From NCBI GenBank assembly GCA_049976245.1, contig JBMFIQ010000006.1:1-64000 (forward strand): a DNA stretch of 64,000 nucleotides. Direction: 5' to 3'. The position numbers and the translations under genes are program-made. This DNA is from Microbacter sp049976245. Its GTDB lineage: Bacteria; Bacteroidota; Bacteroidia; Bacteroidales; Paludibacteraceae. The notes below the pieces were generated by a model. That model searched no databases, was not told where the DNA came from, and saw nothing but the letters and a program-made list of their open reading frames with translations. Below are positions 45,243 to 54,232 of this stretch, piece after piece; the first letter of the stretch is position 1, and every line of letters begins with the position of its first letter.

Positions 45243-48200
45243 ATGATTCAAACATTTTTACGCCGTCCTGTTTTAGCGACAGTCATCTCCATTTTGATTT
45301 GTATCATCGGTATTTTAGGCTATATTTCGTTGCCGGTTGAGCAGTTTCCTAACATTGCTCCGCCCATGGTGACTGTGTCGGCGACATATCCGGGTGCTAA
45401 CGCTTCGACCGTGATGCGGAGTGTCATTGCGCCGTTGGAAGAACAAATTAACGGTGTGGAAGGAATGACATACATGGTTTCGTCTGCCAGCAATGACGGT
45501 ACGGCATCCATCAGCATTTATTTTAACATCAAAACCGATCCCAATATGGCTCAGGTAGATGTTCAAAATCGAGTCTCTTCGGCATTGAGTCAATTGCCTG
45601 CCGTGGTGGCACAGTATGGTGTGACTACTCGTAAAATGCTTGATAACCAATTGCTTATTGCTACATTATATAGCGACAATCCCAAATTTGATGAAACTTT
45701 TTTGCAAAATTATGCTCGGATCAATATTGCTCCTCAATTGGAACGGGTCAATGGAGTAGGGCAGGTCAATATTTTTGGTTCAAGAACTTATTCTATGCGT
45801 GTGTGGCTCGATCCCACCAAAATGGCTTCGTTTAATCTTGAACCAAGTGATGTGATCAATGCCATTCAGGAACAAAATGTTGAAGCAGCTCCCGGTCAGT
45901 TGGGGCTTAACGGGAATCAGCCTTTTCAATATACATTGACATACAAGGGAAAATTCAATCAAGTGCCCGATTATGAAAATATTGTCATCAAAGCACTTCC
46001 CAATGGTCAAATCTTGCGATTGAAGGATGTTGCACAAATTGACTTGGGGGCTTACGATTATTCGGTTACCTCATTAGCCAACGGAAAGCCGGGCGTTGGG
46101 ATGTCGGCATGGCAAATGGCCGGATCCAATGCACGTGATGTGGTTGATCAGTTGAAAGCTACGTTGCAAGAGGCTTCTAAATCGTTTCCTCCGGGCGTGA
46201 AATATGCCATTCCGAATGATGCCAATAAGTTTTTGGTTGCTTCCATCAATAAAGTGAAACGCACCATGGTGGAAGCCTTTATCCTGGTGTTTTTTGTGGT
46301 GTTTCTTTTTCTGCAGGATTGGCGAACCACGCTGATTCCGACAATTTCTTCCCTTGTTGCTATCATAGGTTCATTTTTCTTCCTCAATGCTTTTGGTTTT
46401 TCGCTCAATTTACTCACCATGTTTGCCTTGGTTTTGGCCATCGGCATTGTGGTCGATGATGCCATTGTGGTAGTGGAAGCCGTGCATGCCAAAATGGATC
46501 AGGATGAAAGTTTAACCACCTTTGAAGCAACTTCCAAGGCCATGAGCGAAATTTCAACGGCCATCATTTCCATCACCCTTGTCATGGCTTCGGTATTTAT
46601 TCCGGTGAGTTTTTTGCAAAGTACAAGTGGTGTCTTTTATCGACAATTTGGTTTGACCATGGCGGGCGCCATTGTCTTGTCCGCTATCAATGCCTTGACG
46701 TTGAGTCCCGTCTTGTGCACTTTATTGATTCGTAGAAAGGATAAAAACAGTGGGTCGAAGAGTTTTTTCAGCCGCCTGCATTCTAATTTTAATGTTGCTT
46801 TTGCGCTTCAGACACAAAAATATAAACGGTCGTTGTCATTCTTTACAACAACGCATCGTTGGATTCCGCCCGTATTGATCGTTGTTTTTGCTCTTGGAGC
46901 TTATTTTCTGATCAAAACTACGCCAACAGCTTTTGTTCCCAATGAAGATCAAGGAATAATTTTTGCCGATGTAACGCTTCCTCCGGGTGCGTCGCTTGAA
47001 CGTACACAACATGTGATGAAACAATTAGATAATGTGTTGGGAAGCATGCCAATTATTGAAGCCCGTTTGGTCATTTCGGGACAAAGTATGTTGACCGGAG
47101 TAGCCGGAAGTTCTCACGGAATGATGGTTTCGACACTCAAAAATTGGGACCAACGCGGCGATACGACAGCGCAGGATGTCATTAATGAGCTTTATAAAAA
47201 GAGTGCCTTCATCAAGGAAGGAAAAATTATATTTTTTGCACCACCTGCCATTCGAGGCTTTGGTTTTTCCGACGGATTCCAAATGCAATTAGAAGATAAA
47301 ACAGGCAATGACATCAACGCATTTTACAAAGTAGAGCAACAATTTATTAAAGAATTGTCGAAACAACCTGAAATTGATTATGCCACGACGAATTTCAATG
47401 TTAATTTTCCACAATATCAGTTTGACATTCAGGTTGATAAATGTAAAATGGAAGGTGTTTCGGTGAGTGATGTTTTTCAAGCGCTTCAGGCATATTACGG
47501 CGGCATGTTTGTTTCTGATTTTAACCTTTATACCAAATATTGTCGTGTGATGATTCAAGCGCCACCCGCTGACAGAACGGATTTGAATTCATTTTCAAGG
47601 GTAATGGTGAGAAATAATCAGGGGAATATGGTGCCGATTAAAACGTTGTTGACCTTCAAACGCATTTATCAACCGGAAGTTTTGACGCGTTACAATATGT
47701 TTACGGCAGCAACCATTACCGGAAAACAAAAAGCAGGATACAGTACGGGCGATGCCATCGCTGCCGTGCGTCGTGTTGCATCTACTTTGCCTATTGGTTA
47801 TTCTGTGGAATTTTCGGGAATTTCGCGCGAGGAAATCAAAGCCGGATCTCAAGCGTTGTTCATTTTCATGTTGTCTTTCTTGTTTGTCTATTTCATTTTG
47901 AGTGCTCAATACGAAAGTTACATTTTACCTTGGTCGGTGATGTTGTCTTTAAGCATCGGACTCTTTGGCGTCTATTTTTTTGTGCATTTTCTGGGCATTT
48001 CAAACAATATTTATGTGCAGGTGGCTTTGATTATGTTAATTGGGTTGTTGGCTAAAAACGGCATTTTGATTGTTGAATTTGCCCGACAGCGACGAGAACA
48101 CGGTATGTCCATCGTGGAGGCTGCCATTGACGGGGCTGGCGCACGGCTTCGTCCTATTTTGATGACATCCTTTGCTTTTATTTTTGCCATGATGCCTTTA

Positions 48201-48365
48201 ATTTTAGAAGGTGGAGCCGGCAAAGCAGGCAATAACTCAATAGGAATAGCTGCTGCAGGCGGCATGTTGACAGGAACGGCCTTTGGTATTTTTGTCATTC
48301 CTACCATGTTTGTTATTTTCCAAACGTTAGATGAGAAAATTAGAAAAAGAAAATGGAGACATTAA
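45243..48365 (+). CDS. HAE1-type RND multidrug efflux permease (AcrB-like)
   Basis: 1040 residues, full length for AcrB. Twelve membrane segments and two large periplasmic loops. TM4 carries the proton-relay pair Asp405-Asp406 (GIVVDDAIVVVEAVHAKM). N-terminus MIQTFLRRPVLATVISILICIIGILGYISLPVEQFPNIAPPMV is typical. GFGFSDGFQMQLEDKTG and GMMVSTLKNW are hallmarks of the drug-binding porter domain. It exports drugs, bile salts or detergents by proton antiport in family members. The third gene overlaps its end by 13 bases, so the three products are made together. Confidence 0.96.
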   Translation: MIQTFLRRPVLATVISILICIIGILGYISLPVEQFPNIAPPMVTVSATYPGANASTVMRSVIAPLEEQINGVEGMTYMVSSASNDGTASISIYFNIKTDPNMAQVDVQNRVSSALSQLPAVVAQYGVTTRKMLDNQLLIATLYSDNPKFDETFLQNYARINIAPQLERVNGVGQVNIFGSRTYSMRVWLDPTKMASFNLEPSDVINAIQEQNVEAAPGQLGLNGNQPFQYTLTYKGKFNQVPDYENIVIKALPNGQILRLKDVAQIDLGAYDYSVTSLANGKPGVGMSAWQMAGSNARDVVDQLKATLQEASKSFPPGVKYAIPNDANKFLVASINKVKRTMVEAFILVFFVVFLFLQDWRTTLIPTISSLVAIIGSFFFLNAFGFSLNLLTMFALVLAIGIVVDDAIVVVEAVHAKMDQDESLTTFEATSKAMSEISTAIISITLVMASVFIPVSFLQSTSGVFYRQFGLTMAGAIVLSAINALTLSPVLCTLLIRRKDKNSGSKSFFSRLHSNFNVAFALQTQKYKRSLSFFTTTHRWIPPVLIVVFALGAYFLIKTTPTAFVPNEDQGIIFADVTLPPGASLERTQHVMKQLDNVLGSMPIIEARLVISGQSMLTGVAGSSHGMMVSTLKNWDQRGDTTAQDVINELYKKSAFIKEGKIIFFAPPAIRGFGFSDGFQMQLEDKTGNDINAFYKVEQQFIKELSKQPEIDYATTNFNVNFPQYQFDIQVDKCKMEGVSVSDVFQALQAYYGGMFVSDFNLYTKYCRVMIQAPPADRTDLNSFSRVMVRNNQGNMVPIKTLLTFKRIYQPEVLTRYNMFTAATITGKQKAGYSTGDAIAAVRRVASTLPIGYSVEFSGISREEIKAGSQALFIFMLSFLFVYFILSAQYESYILPWSVMLSLSIGLFGVYFFVHFLGISNNIYVQVALIMLIGLLAKNGILIVEFARQRREHGMSIVEAAIDGAGARLRPILMTSFAFIFAMMPLILEGGAGKAGNNSIGIAAAGGMLTGTAFGIFVIPTMFVIFQTLDEKIRKRKWRH

Positions 48366-49756
48366 AAATCAAACAAATAGCCTTTATCATTTTCATGATG
48401 TTGTTGTTGGCCGGTTGTGCCGTCAAACCATTTAAAACCGATTTAACAGTCATGACCAATGGTCTTTACCGGGATAGCGTTTCGGTGGATACTACGACCA
48501 TTGCAAGCATGAATTGGCGCGACTTTTATGCTGATCCCGATTTGCAGCAGCTCATCAAACAGGCTTTAGACAGTAATCTCTCAGTGCGTTTGGCCATCAA
48601 CCGCTTACAACAGGCTGATCAATATTACAAACAAAGTAAAGCTGCGCTTTTGCCGACCTTAAACTTTGGAGCAAACGGTTCATTGTCGAACATTTCGAAG
48701 TACGGCAATTCAATGCCTCCGAAAACGGTCCCCATTACCGATTTGAAATGGAGCCTGACAGCTGGATGGGAATTGGATGTGTGGGGAAAATTAAACAGTG
48801 CCAAAAAAGCACAATTGGCTTCCATGCTGCAACAAAAAGCAACGCTTGAGGCCACGCGTACCGAGTTGATTGCCAATGTGGCATCGGCTTATTATCAGTT
48901 AGTGCTGTTGGATAAACAGAAACAGGTGACATTGCAAAGCATTGCAAATTACCAAAAATACCTTTCCATGGTGGAAAGTATGATGAAATCGGCTCAGGTG
49001 AACATGGTTGCTGTGCTGCAGGCCAAAGCTCAACTGGCATCAGCTTCTGCGTATTTGCCTCAAATTGAGATGTCAACACTCATCACTGAAAATTATTTAG
49101 CTCAATTGTTAGGGAAAACCCCATCTTCCATTGTTCGATCTGATCGTCTCGAACTGACCTTGTTTCACCCTGAATCTTTGCACATTGGCATTCCCGTTCA
49201 GTTGTTGCGTCGTCGTCCCGATGTCTTGGCAGCCGAATATGGCCTGAAGGCGGCCCATGAGCAATTCAACGTGGCAACGGCAGCCATGTATCCTCAATTT
49301 TCTTTAACCGGTATTTTTGGAACAGAAGCTACGGGCATTGCCAATTGGTTTAATTTGCCGGGCTCTATCTTTTGGAATGCTGTTGCAGGTTTAATGCAAC
49401 CAATTTTTAACGGACGTACGTTAAGAACACAACGTGAAATTGCCAAACTGCAGGAAGATGCAGCTTTATTGACTTTTAAACAGACGTTGTTAAATGCCGG
49501 CGGCGAAGTGTCCAATGCTTTGGCTTCCATGCATTATCTGCAACAACAAGCTGAATATCAAAAACAACAAGTAGATGCATTGAAAAAAGCTTACGAATAT
49601 TCTCAGGAGTTGTTGGTCAATGGATATGCCACTTATCTGGATGTGCTCAATGCGCAAAACAATGAATTGGCTACAGAGCTTTCATTGTACAACACCTACA
49701 ATAGCATTATTCAGCAAAAAATAACCCTTTATAGGGCTTTGGGAGGGGGATGGTGA
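48353..49756 (+). CDS. NodT-family outer-membrane efflux lipoprotein
   Basis: 467 residues. The lipoprotein signal ends LLLAGC (Cys about 22). TolC/OprM family with two homologous halves of long helices and short beta strands: NWRDFYADPDLQQLIKQALDSN, RRRPDVLAAEYGLKAAHEQFNVATAAMYPQFSLTG and YATYLDVLNAQNNELATELSLY are signature stretches. It forms the outer-membrane channel of the pump. Its start overlaps the RND gene end by 13 bases in another frame. No clear terminator follows. Confidence 0.95.
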   Translation: METLKIKQIAFIIFMMLLLAGCAVKPFKTDLTVMTNGLYRDSVSVDTTTIASMNWRDFYADPDLQQLIKQALDSNLSVRLAINRLQQADQYYKQSKAALLPTLNFGANGSLSNISKYGNSMPPKTVPITDLKWSLTAGWELDVWGKLNSAKKAQLASMLQQKATLEATRTELIANVASAYYQLVLLDKQKQVTLQSIANYQKYLSMVESMMKSAQVNMVAVLQAKAQLASASAYLPQIEMSTLITENYLAQLLGKTPSSIVRSDRLELTLFHPESLHIGIPVQLLRRRPDVLAAEYGLKAAHEQFNVATAAMYPQFSLTGIFGTEATGIANWFNLPGSIFWNAVAGLMQPIFNGRTLRTQREIAKLQEDAALLTFKQTLLNAGGEVSNALASMHYLQQQAEYQKQQVDALKKAYEYSQELLVNGYATYLDVLNAQNNELATELSLYNTYNSIIQQKITLYRALGGGW

Positions 49757-49880
49757 CCGTTTTTAATTTCTGAGTCCGAGTTGATTTTTGATAAAACCAT
49801 TCATACGTAAATGATTGAAATTTAAAGGTTAAATTGAAATTGAAGTTTTAGATTTTCATCGTTTTTAATGAATCTCAATA

Positions 49881-49979
49881 TTTCATACGTCTATTTTATT
49901 TTTTAATATTAAGGATGTATGGAACTCACCAAATAGTCATAAACTTGAGCATAAGCTCTTTTTATGACTTGTTTCATAC
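49881..49979 (-). repeat. intergenic ~95-bp repeat, copy 8
   Basis: Plus-strand reading: TTTCATACGTCTATTTTATT, TTAATATTAAGGATGTATGG, AACTCACCAAATAGTCAT, AACTTGAGCATAAGCTCTTT, GACTTGTTTCATAC. This is the one copy that points into the 3' end of an opposite-strand operon instead of towards a gene start. Confidence 0.88.
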
Positions 49980-50132
49980 TTGTTTCGTAACGAAAGGTTT
50001 TTTTTACTCCATTCATCTCAAGTTGATATTCTGTTCTTATATTTGTTGTCAAAAAAACATGTCTTTGTTCAAAGACAGACATCGTCGTTTGCTGTAAATT
50101 TTGACATCAACAATATCAATAGTTAACTAAGT

Positions 50133-51986
50133 ATGGAAACTTTGTTGCGAAATCATTATTTTTTTGCTCCTGTCAAACTCGGTTATTGTGATCAAAAAGA
50201 CGGGAAAATAAATCAACGACACTTGGACTTTTACGAAAAACGTACGCATGCCGTTGCAGCCGTTGTGCCGGAACCTTTTTATTTGGAAGCTTCATTGCGT
50301 GAAAATCCTTTCCAGTTGGGGATTGATGCCGATGACAAAATCATTGGATTGACATCGTTGACCACGTTGATTCATGCCAATGGGGCGAAGGTGATTGCTC
50401 ACCTGAATCATCCGGGCCGAATGGCGAATGCTGCCATCGCGGGCAATGTTTTTTGGTCATCGGTTGACAAACCTTGTGAAAACGGTGGTGCGACGCCTCA
50501 AAAAATGGATCGTTCCATGATGGATCATGTAGTTCAATTGTACGTGAATGCAGCTAAACGAGCAGAACAAGCGGGTTTTGACATGCTTGAGCTCCAATTT
50601 GGGAATGGCTATTTAATGCAACAATTTTTGTCACCATCTGTCAATCAACGCAATGATGAGTACGGAAATGCTTTCGAACATCGCCTTCGTTTTCCTCTCG
50701 AAGTGCTCAAATCAATTCAGAATGCCACCGATTTACCGATTATTGTGCGATTGAACGGCGGAAACAATCTTGCCGATTCATTGCCCACGGAAGAGACTTT
50801 GCATCTTGCCCGCATTTTGGAACAACACAACGTGATGGCCATTCATGTCATCAATGGTTCTTCTTGTGTTGCTCCGGCTTGGTATTATCAACATATGTTT
50901 ATTCCCAAAGGGATGACGTGGAAATTCGCACATGTTATTCAACAAGAGGTTTCTATTCCGGTGATCTTTCACGGTCGAATTCATTCGGCTGACGACATTG
51001 CAACGATTCAGGAACAGTTTCAGGGACAATATTTTTCAATAGGTCGTGCATTGGTTGCCGACGAACATTTTGTGGAAAAACTTTTAGGGCAAGAGCTTTC
51101 TCCCATTCGTCCCTGCTTAGCCTGTTCGGATGGTTGTTTAGGCGGAGTTCGCTCGGGCAAGGGATTGGGATGTCTTGTTAATCCCTATGTGAACAGTGAG
51201 ATTGAGAAAAAACATGCAGTTCATCCTAAAAAAGTAGCTATTGTAGGTGGTGGACTTGCAGGCATGGAAGCTGCCGTCACCCTAACGGAACAAGGACACC
51301 ACGTTGTGTTGTTTGAGAAAAATCAATTAGGTGGACAATTTGTTTTGGCCGATTTGCCGCCGAAAAAGAAAAGTTTAAACGAATTGATTGATTATTACAT
51401 TAAAATGATGGATTATCATCACATTAGCGTGGTGAAGGAGGAGGTAACGCAAATACGTATCGAACAAGATCATTTTGATGTTGTGGTGATGGCTACAGGC
51501 TCTGTCCCTGCTATTCCACCCATTCGCGGTTTGAAAAAGTTTGCCTGGGCCGAAATTCTTGAAGAAGATCATCTCCCTAAAAACCAAAAAGTATTGATTA
51601 TCGGCGGCGGTTTGATCGGCATTGAAGTGGCTTCTGCTTTGGTCGATGCTCACAATGAAATTACCGTGATTGAAGCATTGGACGAAATGGCACGCGGATT
51701 GGAAATGATTGAACGAACATTGACTATGAAGAAATTGAAAGACAACAATGTCACCATTTTGTTGCAGCATAAAGTGTCGGAAATTGAAGAAAATCAACGC
51801 GTGTGGATTGAAGATCCTCATGGGAATCAGCAAATGCTGGGCGATTTTGATCAAATCATTGTGGCCACCGGTATGAAAAGTTATCTTCCTTTCCGTACTT
51901 CACTTCCCACGTATGTTGTTGGTGATGCAAAAATTCCTGCAAAGGCTATGGATGCCATTCGGGATGCTGCTGCACTGGTTATTTAA
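50133..51986 (+). CDS. FMN/FAD/4Fe-4S NADH:flavin oxidoreductase (2,4-dienoyl-CoA reductase type)
   Basis: 617 residues. An N-terminal old-yellow-enzyme TIM barrel (about 1-320) with FMN-binding features and HLNHPGR; residues LELQFGNGYLMQQFLSPSVNQRNDEYG match the family's substrate region. A 4Fe-4S cluster motif C-x2-C-x3-C-x11-C follows (about 330-350). The C-terminus has FAD (VAIVGGGLAGMEAA) and NAD(P) (VLIIGGGLIGIEVA) Rossmann motifs. Relatives reduce enoyl-CoA, enones or bile-acid and xenobiotic double bonds. The typical Tyr-His catalytic pair is not obvious at its usual place, so the substrate is open. No operon partner. Confidence 0.9.
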   Translation: METLLRNHYFFAPVKLGYCDQKDGKINQRHLDFYEKRTHAVAAVVPEPFYLEASLRENPFQLGIDADDKIIGLTSLTTLIHANGAKVIAHLNHPGRMANAAIAGNVFWSSVDKPCENGGATPQKMDRSMMDHVVQLYVNAAKRAEQAGFDMLELQFGNGYLMQQFLSPSVNQRNDEYGNAFEHRLRFPLEVLKSIQNATDLPIIVRLNGGNNLADSLPTEETLHLARILEQHNVMAIHVINGSSCVAPAWYYQHMFIPKGMTWKFAHVIQQEVSIPVIFHGRIHSADDIATIQEQFQGQYFSIGRALVADEHFVEKLLGQELSPIRPCLACSDGCLGGVRSGKGLGCLVNPYVNSEIEKKHAVHPKKVAIVGGGLAGMEAAVTLTEQGHHVVLFEKNQLGGQFVLADLPPKKKSLNELIDYYIKMMDYHHISVVKEEVTQIRIEQDHFDVVVMATGSVPAIPPIRGLKKFAWAEILEEDHLPKNQKVLIIGGGLIGIEVASALVDAHNEITVIEALDEMARGLEMIERTLTMKKLKDNNVTILLQHKVSEIEENQRVWIEDPHGNQQMLGDFDQIIVATGMKSYLPFRTSLPTYVVGDAKIPAKAMDAIRDAAALVI

Positions 51987-52090
51987 TTCAAAAAACAGGA
52001 AATGCCATCAATTCATGAGGTCATCACGAGCATTTGTTTATTTTACAAGGATGAATCGGAAAAGGATGCGTCCACAAAAAAAAAGAAGAT

Positions 52091-52300
52091 ATGACACCGG
52101 AAGATTTTAACGATATTCGACAATGTATTGCCAATCAACATTACAACGAAGCAATCGTCAAATTGGAAAAAATAATTAAGGAAAAACCTGACAATCAACA
52201 GGCTAAAGATTTGTTGGAATATGTTCAACGCATCTTGAACTACATGCATCGTGACATCTTTGCGGCAACCAATCTGGATCTCGATCCGTGGGAAGAATGA
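52091..52300 (+). CDS. small TPR-like helical protein
   Basis: 69 residues. Helical throughout: RQCIANQHYNEAIVKLEKIIKEKPDNQQAKDLLEYVQRILNYMHRD fits about one and a half TPR units (A-G-Y-A-P-like positions: Q-Y-A…P). It ends FAATNLDLDPWEE, a conserved-looking acidic tail. No signal peptide. An A-rich stretch precedes the ATG, as is usual for translation starts in this phylum. Probably a real small protein; function unknown. Confidence 0.75.
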   Translation: MTPEDFNDIRQCIANQHYNEAIVKLEKIIKEKPDNQQAKDLLEYVQRILNYMHRDIFAATNLDLDPWEE

Positions 52301-52379
52301 CCCTGCTTGTCGTGTTTGGAGCAGTGTGTCATAAAAGATACTCTCTCCAATGAATGACCATTAGCGTTCATGCAATATA

Positions 52380-52421
52380 GAAGAAAACCCTTCAAAATCG
52401 AAAGATCATGAAGGGTTTTCT
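52380..52421. terminator. bidirectional hairpin between small TPR gene and tRNA-Leu
   Basis: GAAAACCCTTCA (52382-52393) pairs perfectly with TGAAGGGTTTTC (52408-52419). It begins two bases past the 3' end of tRNA-Leu on the minus strand, so it is probably the tRNA terminator, and it may also end the plus-strand transcript. Confidence 0.8.
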
Positions 52422-52422
52422 T

Positions 52423-52507
52423 GTACCCAGAGCCGGGATCGAACCGGCATGGAAGTGAATCCACTGGTGTTTGAGACCAGCGCGTCTACCAATTCCGCCA
52501 TCTGGGC
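52423..52507 (-). tRNA. tRNA-Leu (anticodon CAA)
   Basis: 85 bases without encoded CCA, with the long variable arm of class II tRNAs. Acceptor GCCCAGA/TCTGGGT (G1-U72), anticodon arm CTGGT-CTCAAAC-ACCAG giving CAA (reads TTG), T arm CCGG-TTCGATC-CCGG, discriminator A. A terminator follows directly. Confidence 0.95.
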
Positions 52508-52714
52508 TTTTTGTGTGTGCAAAGGTAGAAGATTTTTTGATATCTACAAAATAGAATCTTGGTTTTTTTTGTTTTTGATCGATTTTTGTTTTGAAATTGG
52601 ACATCTTTTGGGATTCATGCTTTGTTGTGATAAATCAATAAAGATAACTTAAACTGTATGTTTTTTAAAATTCAGGTTTGAGAGAAGTTCGTTATCAATG
52701 ATATATAAATTATA

Positions 52715-52816
52715 TTTCATACGTTTATATTTATTAATATTAATGCTAAGGATGTATGGAACTCGCCAAAAATAGTCATTCGCTTGAGCATAAGCTGTTT
52801 TTATGGCTCGTTTCAT
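52715..52816 (-). repeat. intergenic ~95-bp repeat, copy 9
   Basis: Well preserved and head-to-tail with copy 10 (period 96). Plus-strand reading: TTTCATACGTTTATATTTAT, GCTAAGGATGTATGGAACTC, GCCAAAAATAGTCATTCGCT, TGAGCATAAGCTGTTTTTAT, GGCTCGTTTCATAC. It contains an exact TATTTTTG box on the minus strand at 52767-52774. Confidence 0.9.
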
Positions 52817-52903
52817 ACGTCTATTTTATTTTTAACATTAACGATGTATTGAACTTGGCAAAAATAGTTATTTTATTGAGCATAAGCTCTTTTTATGCTT
52901 CGT
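52811..52903 (-). repeat. intergenic ~95-bp repeat, copy 10
   Basis: TTTCATACGTCTATTTTATT, TTTAACATTAACGATGTATT, GAACTTGGCAAAAATAGT, TTGAGCATAAGCTCTTTTTA. It shares the TTTCAT junction with copy 9. Exact TATTTTTG box on the minus strand at 52859-52866. Confidence 0.88.
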
Positions 52904-53117
52904 ATCCAATAGCTTCAATTGGTATGGAAAGGTTCGGTTGATGAGTGGTTCTCTATTGTGTTGCTTTTTTTACTTTCTTTGCGTAGGAAATGGGTTATTT
53001 TGGTGTCTAATATTAATTTGAAGCATTCTTCTTGAGTTTGTTTTTGGATCAGCGAACTTTTTAACGACAACCGCTTGAATGTTCCTTTCATTCTTTTTAT
53101 GAAACATTACCTATTAT
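52904..53117. other. upstream region of the ECF sigma gene
   Basis: AT-rich, no gene. An autoregulated ECF promoter is expected here but no element can be named with confidence. Confidence 0.35.
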
Positions 53118-53690
53118 ATGACTGATTTTGAGTTGATTCAAGAGATACTTGCCGGTAATTCGGGATTGTTTCGTCAATTGATGGAACGTTATCAGACGCA
53201 GGTATTTCGTACATGCATGGGTTTTGTTCATCAGAAAGAGGATGCGGACGATTTAACTCAGGAAGTTTTTATTCAGGCTTATCAATCGCTGGCGTCATTC
53301 AAAGGCGATTCGGAATTCTCAACGTGGTTGTATCGCATTGCCGTGAATCGTTCACTCAATCATTTACGCGATCAGCAAAAACGTTCCATATTCGATCGGT
53401 TGGAATCGTTCTTTACCGGCGAAAAATCACCCAAATCATGGTCAACTCCCACACCAGATCCGAATCCTGAACAACAAATATTGATCAATGAGGAACGGGA
53501 AATGATCACAAACATGCTGGATAAACTGCCGGAAAAACAACGTGTGGCCATTGTGTTGAGCAAATACGACGATATGTCGCAACGAGAAATTGCCGAGGTT
53601 TTGCAAACCACCGAAGGCGCTGTGGAAGCGTTACTCCAACGGGCAAAAAAGACCTTGCGAAAAGAATTGTTATCTTTTTATAGAAAATAA
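53118..53690 (+). CDS. ECF (RpoE/SigW-type) RNA polymerase sigma factor
   Basis: 190 residues. Region 2 (about 20-90: ADDLTQEVFIQAYQSLASFKGDSEFSTWLYRIAVNRSLNHLRDQ) contacts the -10 element and core enzyme. Region 4 (about 130-185: LPEKQRVAIVLSKYDDMSQREIAEVLQTTEGAVEALLQRAKKTLRKEL) contacts the -35. There is no region 1.1 or 3, as expected for ECF factors. The following gene encodes a zinc-finger, membrane-anchored anti-sigma, so the sigma factor is probably held inactive until an envelope signal arrives. It is first in a same-strand run of five genes ending at 56021. Confidence 0.95.
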   Translation: MTDFELIQEILAGNSGLFRQLMERYQTQVFRTCMGFVHQKEDADDLTQEVFIQAYQSLASFKGDSEFSTWLYRIAVNRSLNHLRDQQKRSIFDRLESFFTGEKSPKSWSTPTPDPNPEQQILINEEREMITNMLDKLPEKQRVAIVLSKYDDMSQREIAEVLQTTEGAVEALLQRAKKTLRKELLSFYRK

Positions 53691-53791
53691 TTATCAGTAA
53701 ATAAGTATTATAGGCCATATCAATTAAAAAAATGTTCAAACAGCGTAGGAAAATAAGCAATTTGGTTTCTAAACAATTAAAAGCGACAAAC

Positions 53792-54220
53792 ATGGATTGC
53801 ACAACATGTCAACATCATTTCGAAGCCTATTTCAACGGCACGCTTTCGAAGGCCATGCACCGCGAAGTGGAATCGCATTTAGCGAGCTGTCCATCGTGTG
53901 TACAAGCGTTCGTTTTGTGGCAAAAACTGGAGCAAGTTGTTTTGGAAGAGAAGTCGACCTCTTCCAATCCGTTTCTTGCAACACGTGTGATGGCACAAAT
54001 TGAACGTTTATCGAAAGCGGAAACGAAAGTTCCGGTTGTGGCAAAACAAATGATTTTCAAACCTGTAACTGTTGCATTGATTGTTGGAGCTGCCATTTCG
54101 CTGGGGGTGTTGATGGGCAATATTTATCGTCCAATGCAAATTCATCCTGCTCATGTTGAAGAAATGCTTTACTTGAACGATGGCGCTATTGAACCAATCG
54201 CTTTTTATGAAGCAAAATAA
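53792..54220 (+). CDS. membrane-anchored anti-sigma factor with HC2 zinc finger
   Basis: About 142 residues from ATG 53792 (MDCTTCQHHFEAY…), which starts at the zinc-binding domain; the frame extends to 53732 but the extra 20 basic residues are not typical. The His-x3-…-Cys-x2-Cys pattern (HREVESHLASCPSC) is the zf-HC2 anti-sigma fold. A single membrane segment (about 90-112, PVTVALIVGAAISLGVLMGNIY) leaves a short outside tail (about 30 residues). It would bind the upstream ECF sigma inside the cell and sense a signal outside. Confidence 0.88.
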   Translation: MDCTTCQHHFEAYFNGTLSKAMHREVESHLASCPSCVQAFVLWQKLEQVVLEEKSTSSNPFLATRVMAQIERLSKAETKVPVVAKQMIFKPVTVALIVGAAISLGVLMGNIYRPMQIHPAHVEEMLYLNDGAIEPIAFYEAK

Positions 54221-54232
54221 GGGAGGTGCAAC

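Noticed and set aside
49915..50097. 60-codon frame running through repeat copy 8
   Set aside because: Repeat-derived and without family; similar frames occur in the other copies by chance.
53732..53791. Anti-sigma start at ATG 53732
   Set aside because: The added basic segment precedes a domain that normally starts at MDCxxC; possible but less likely.
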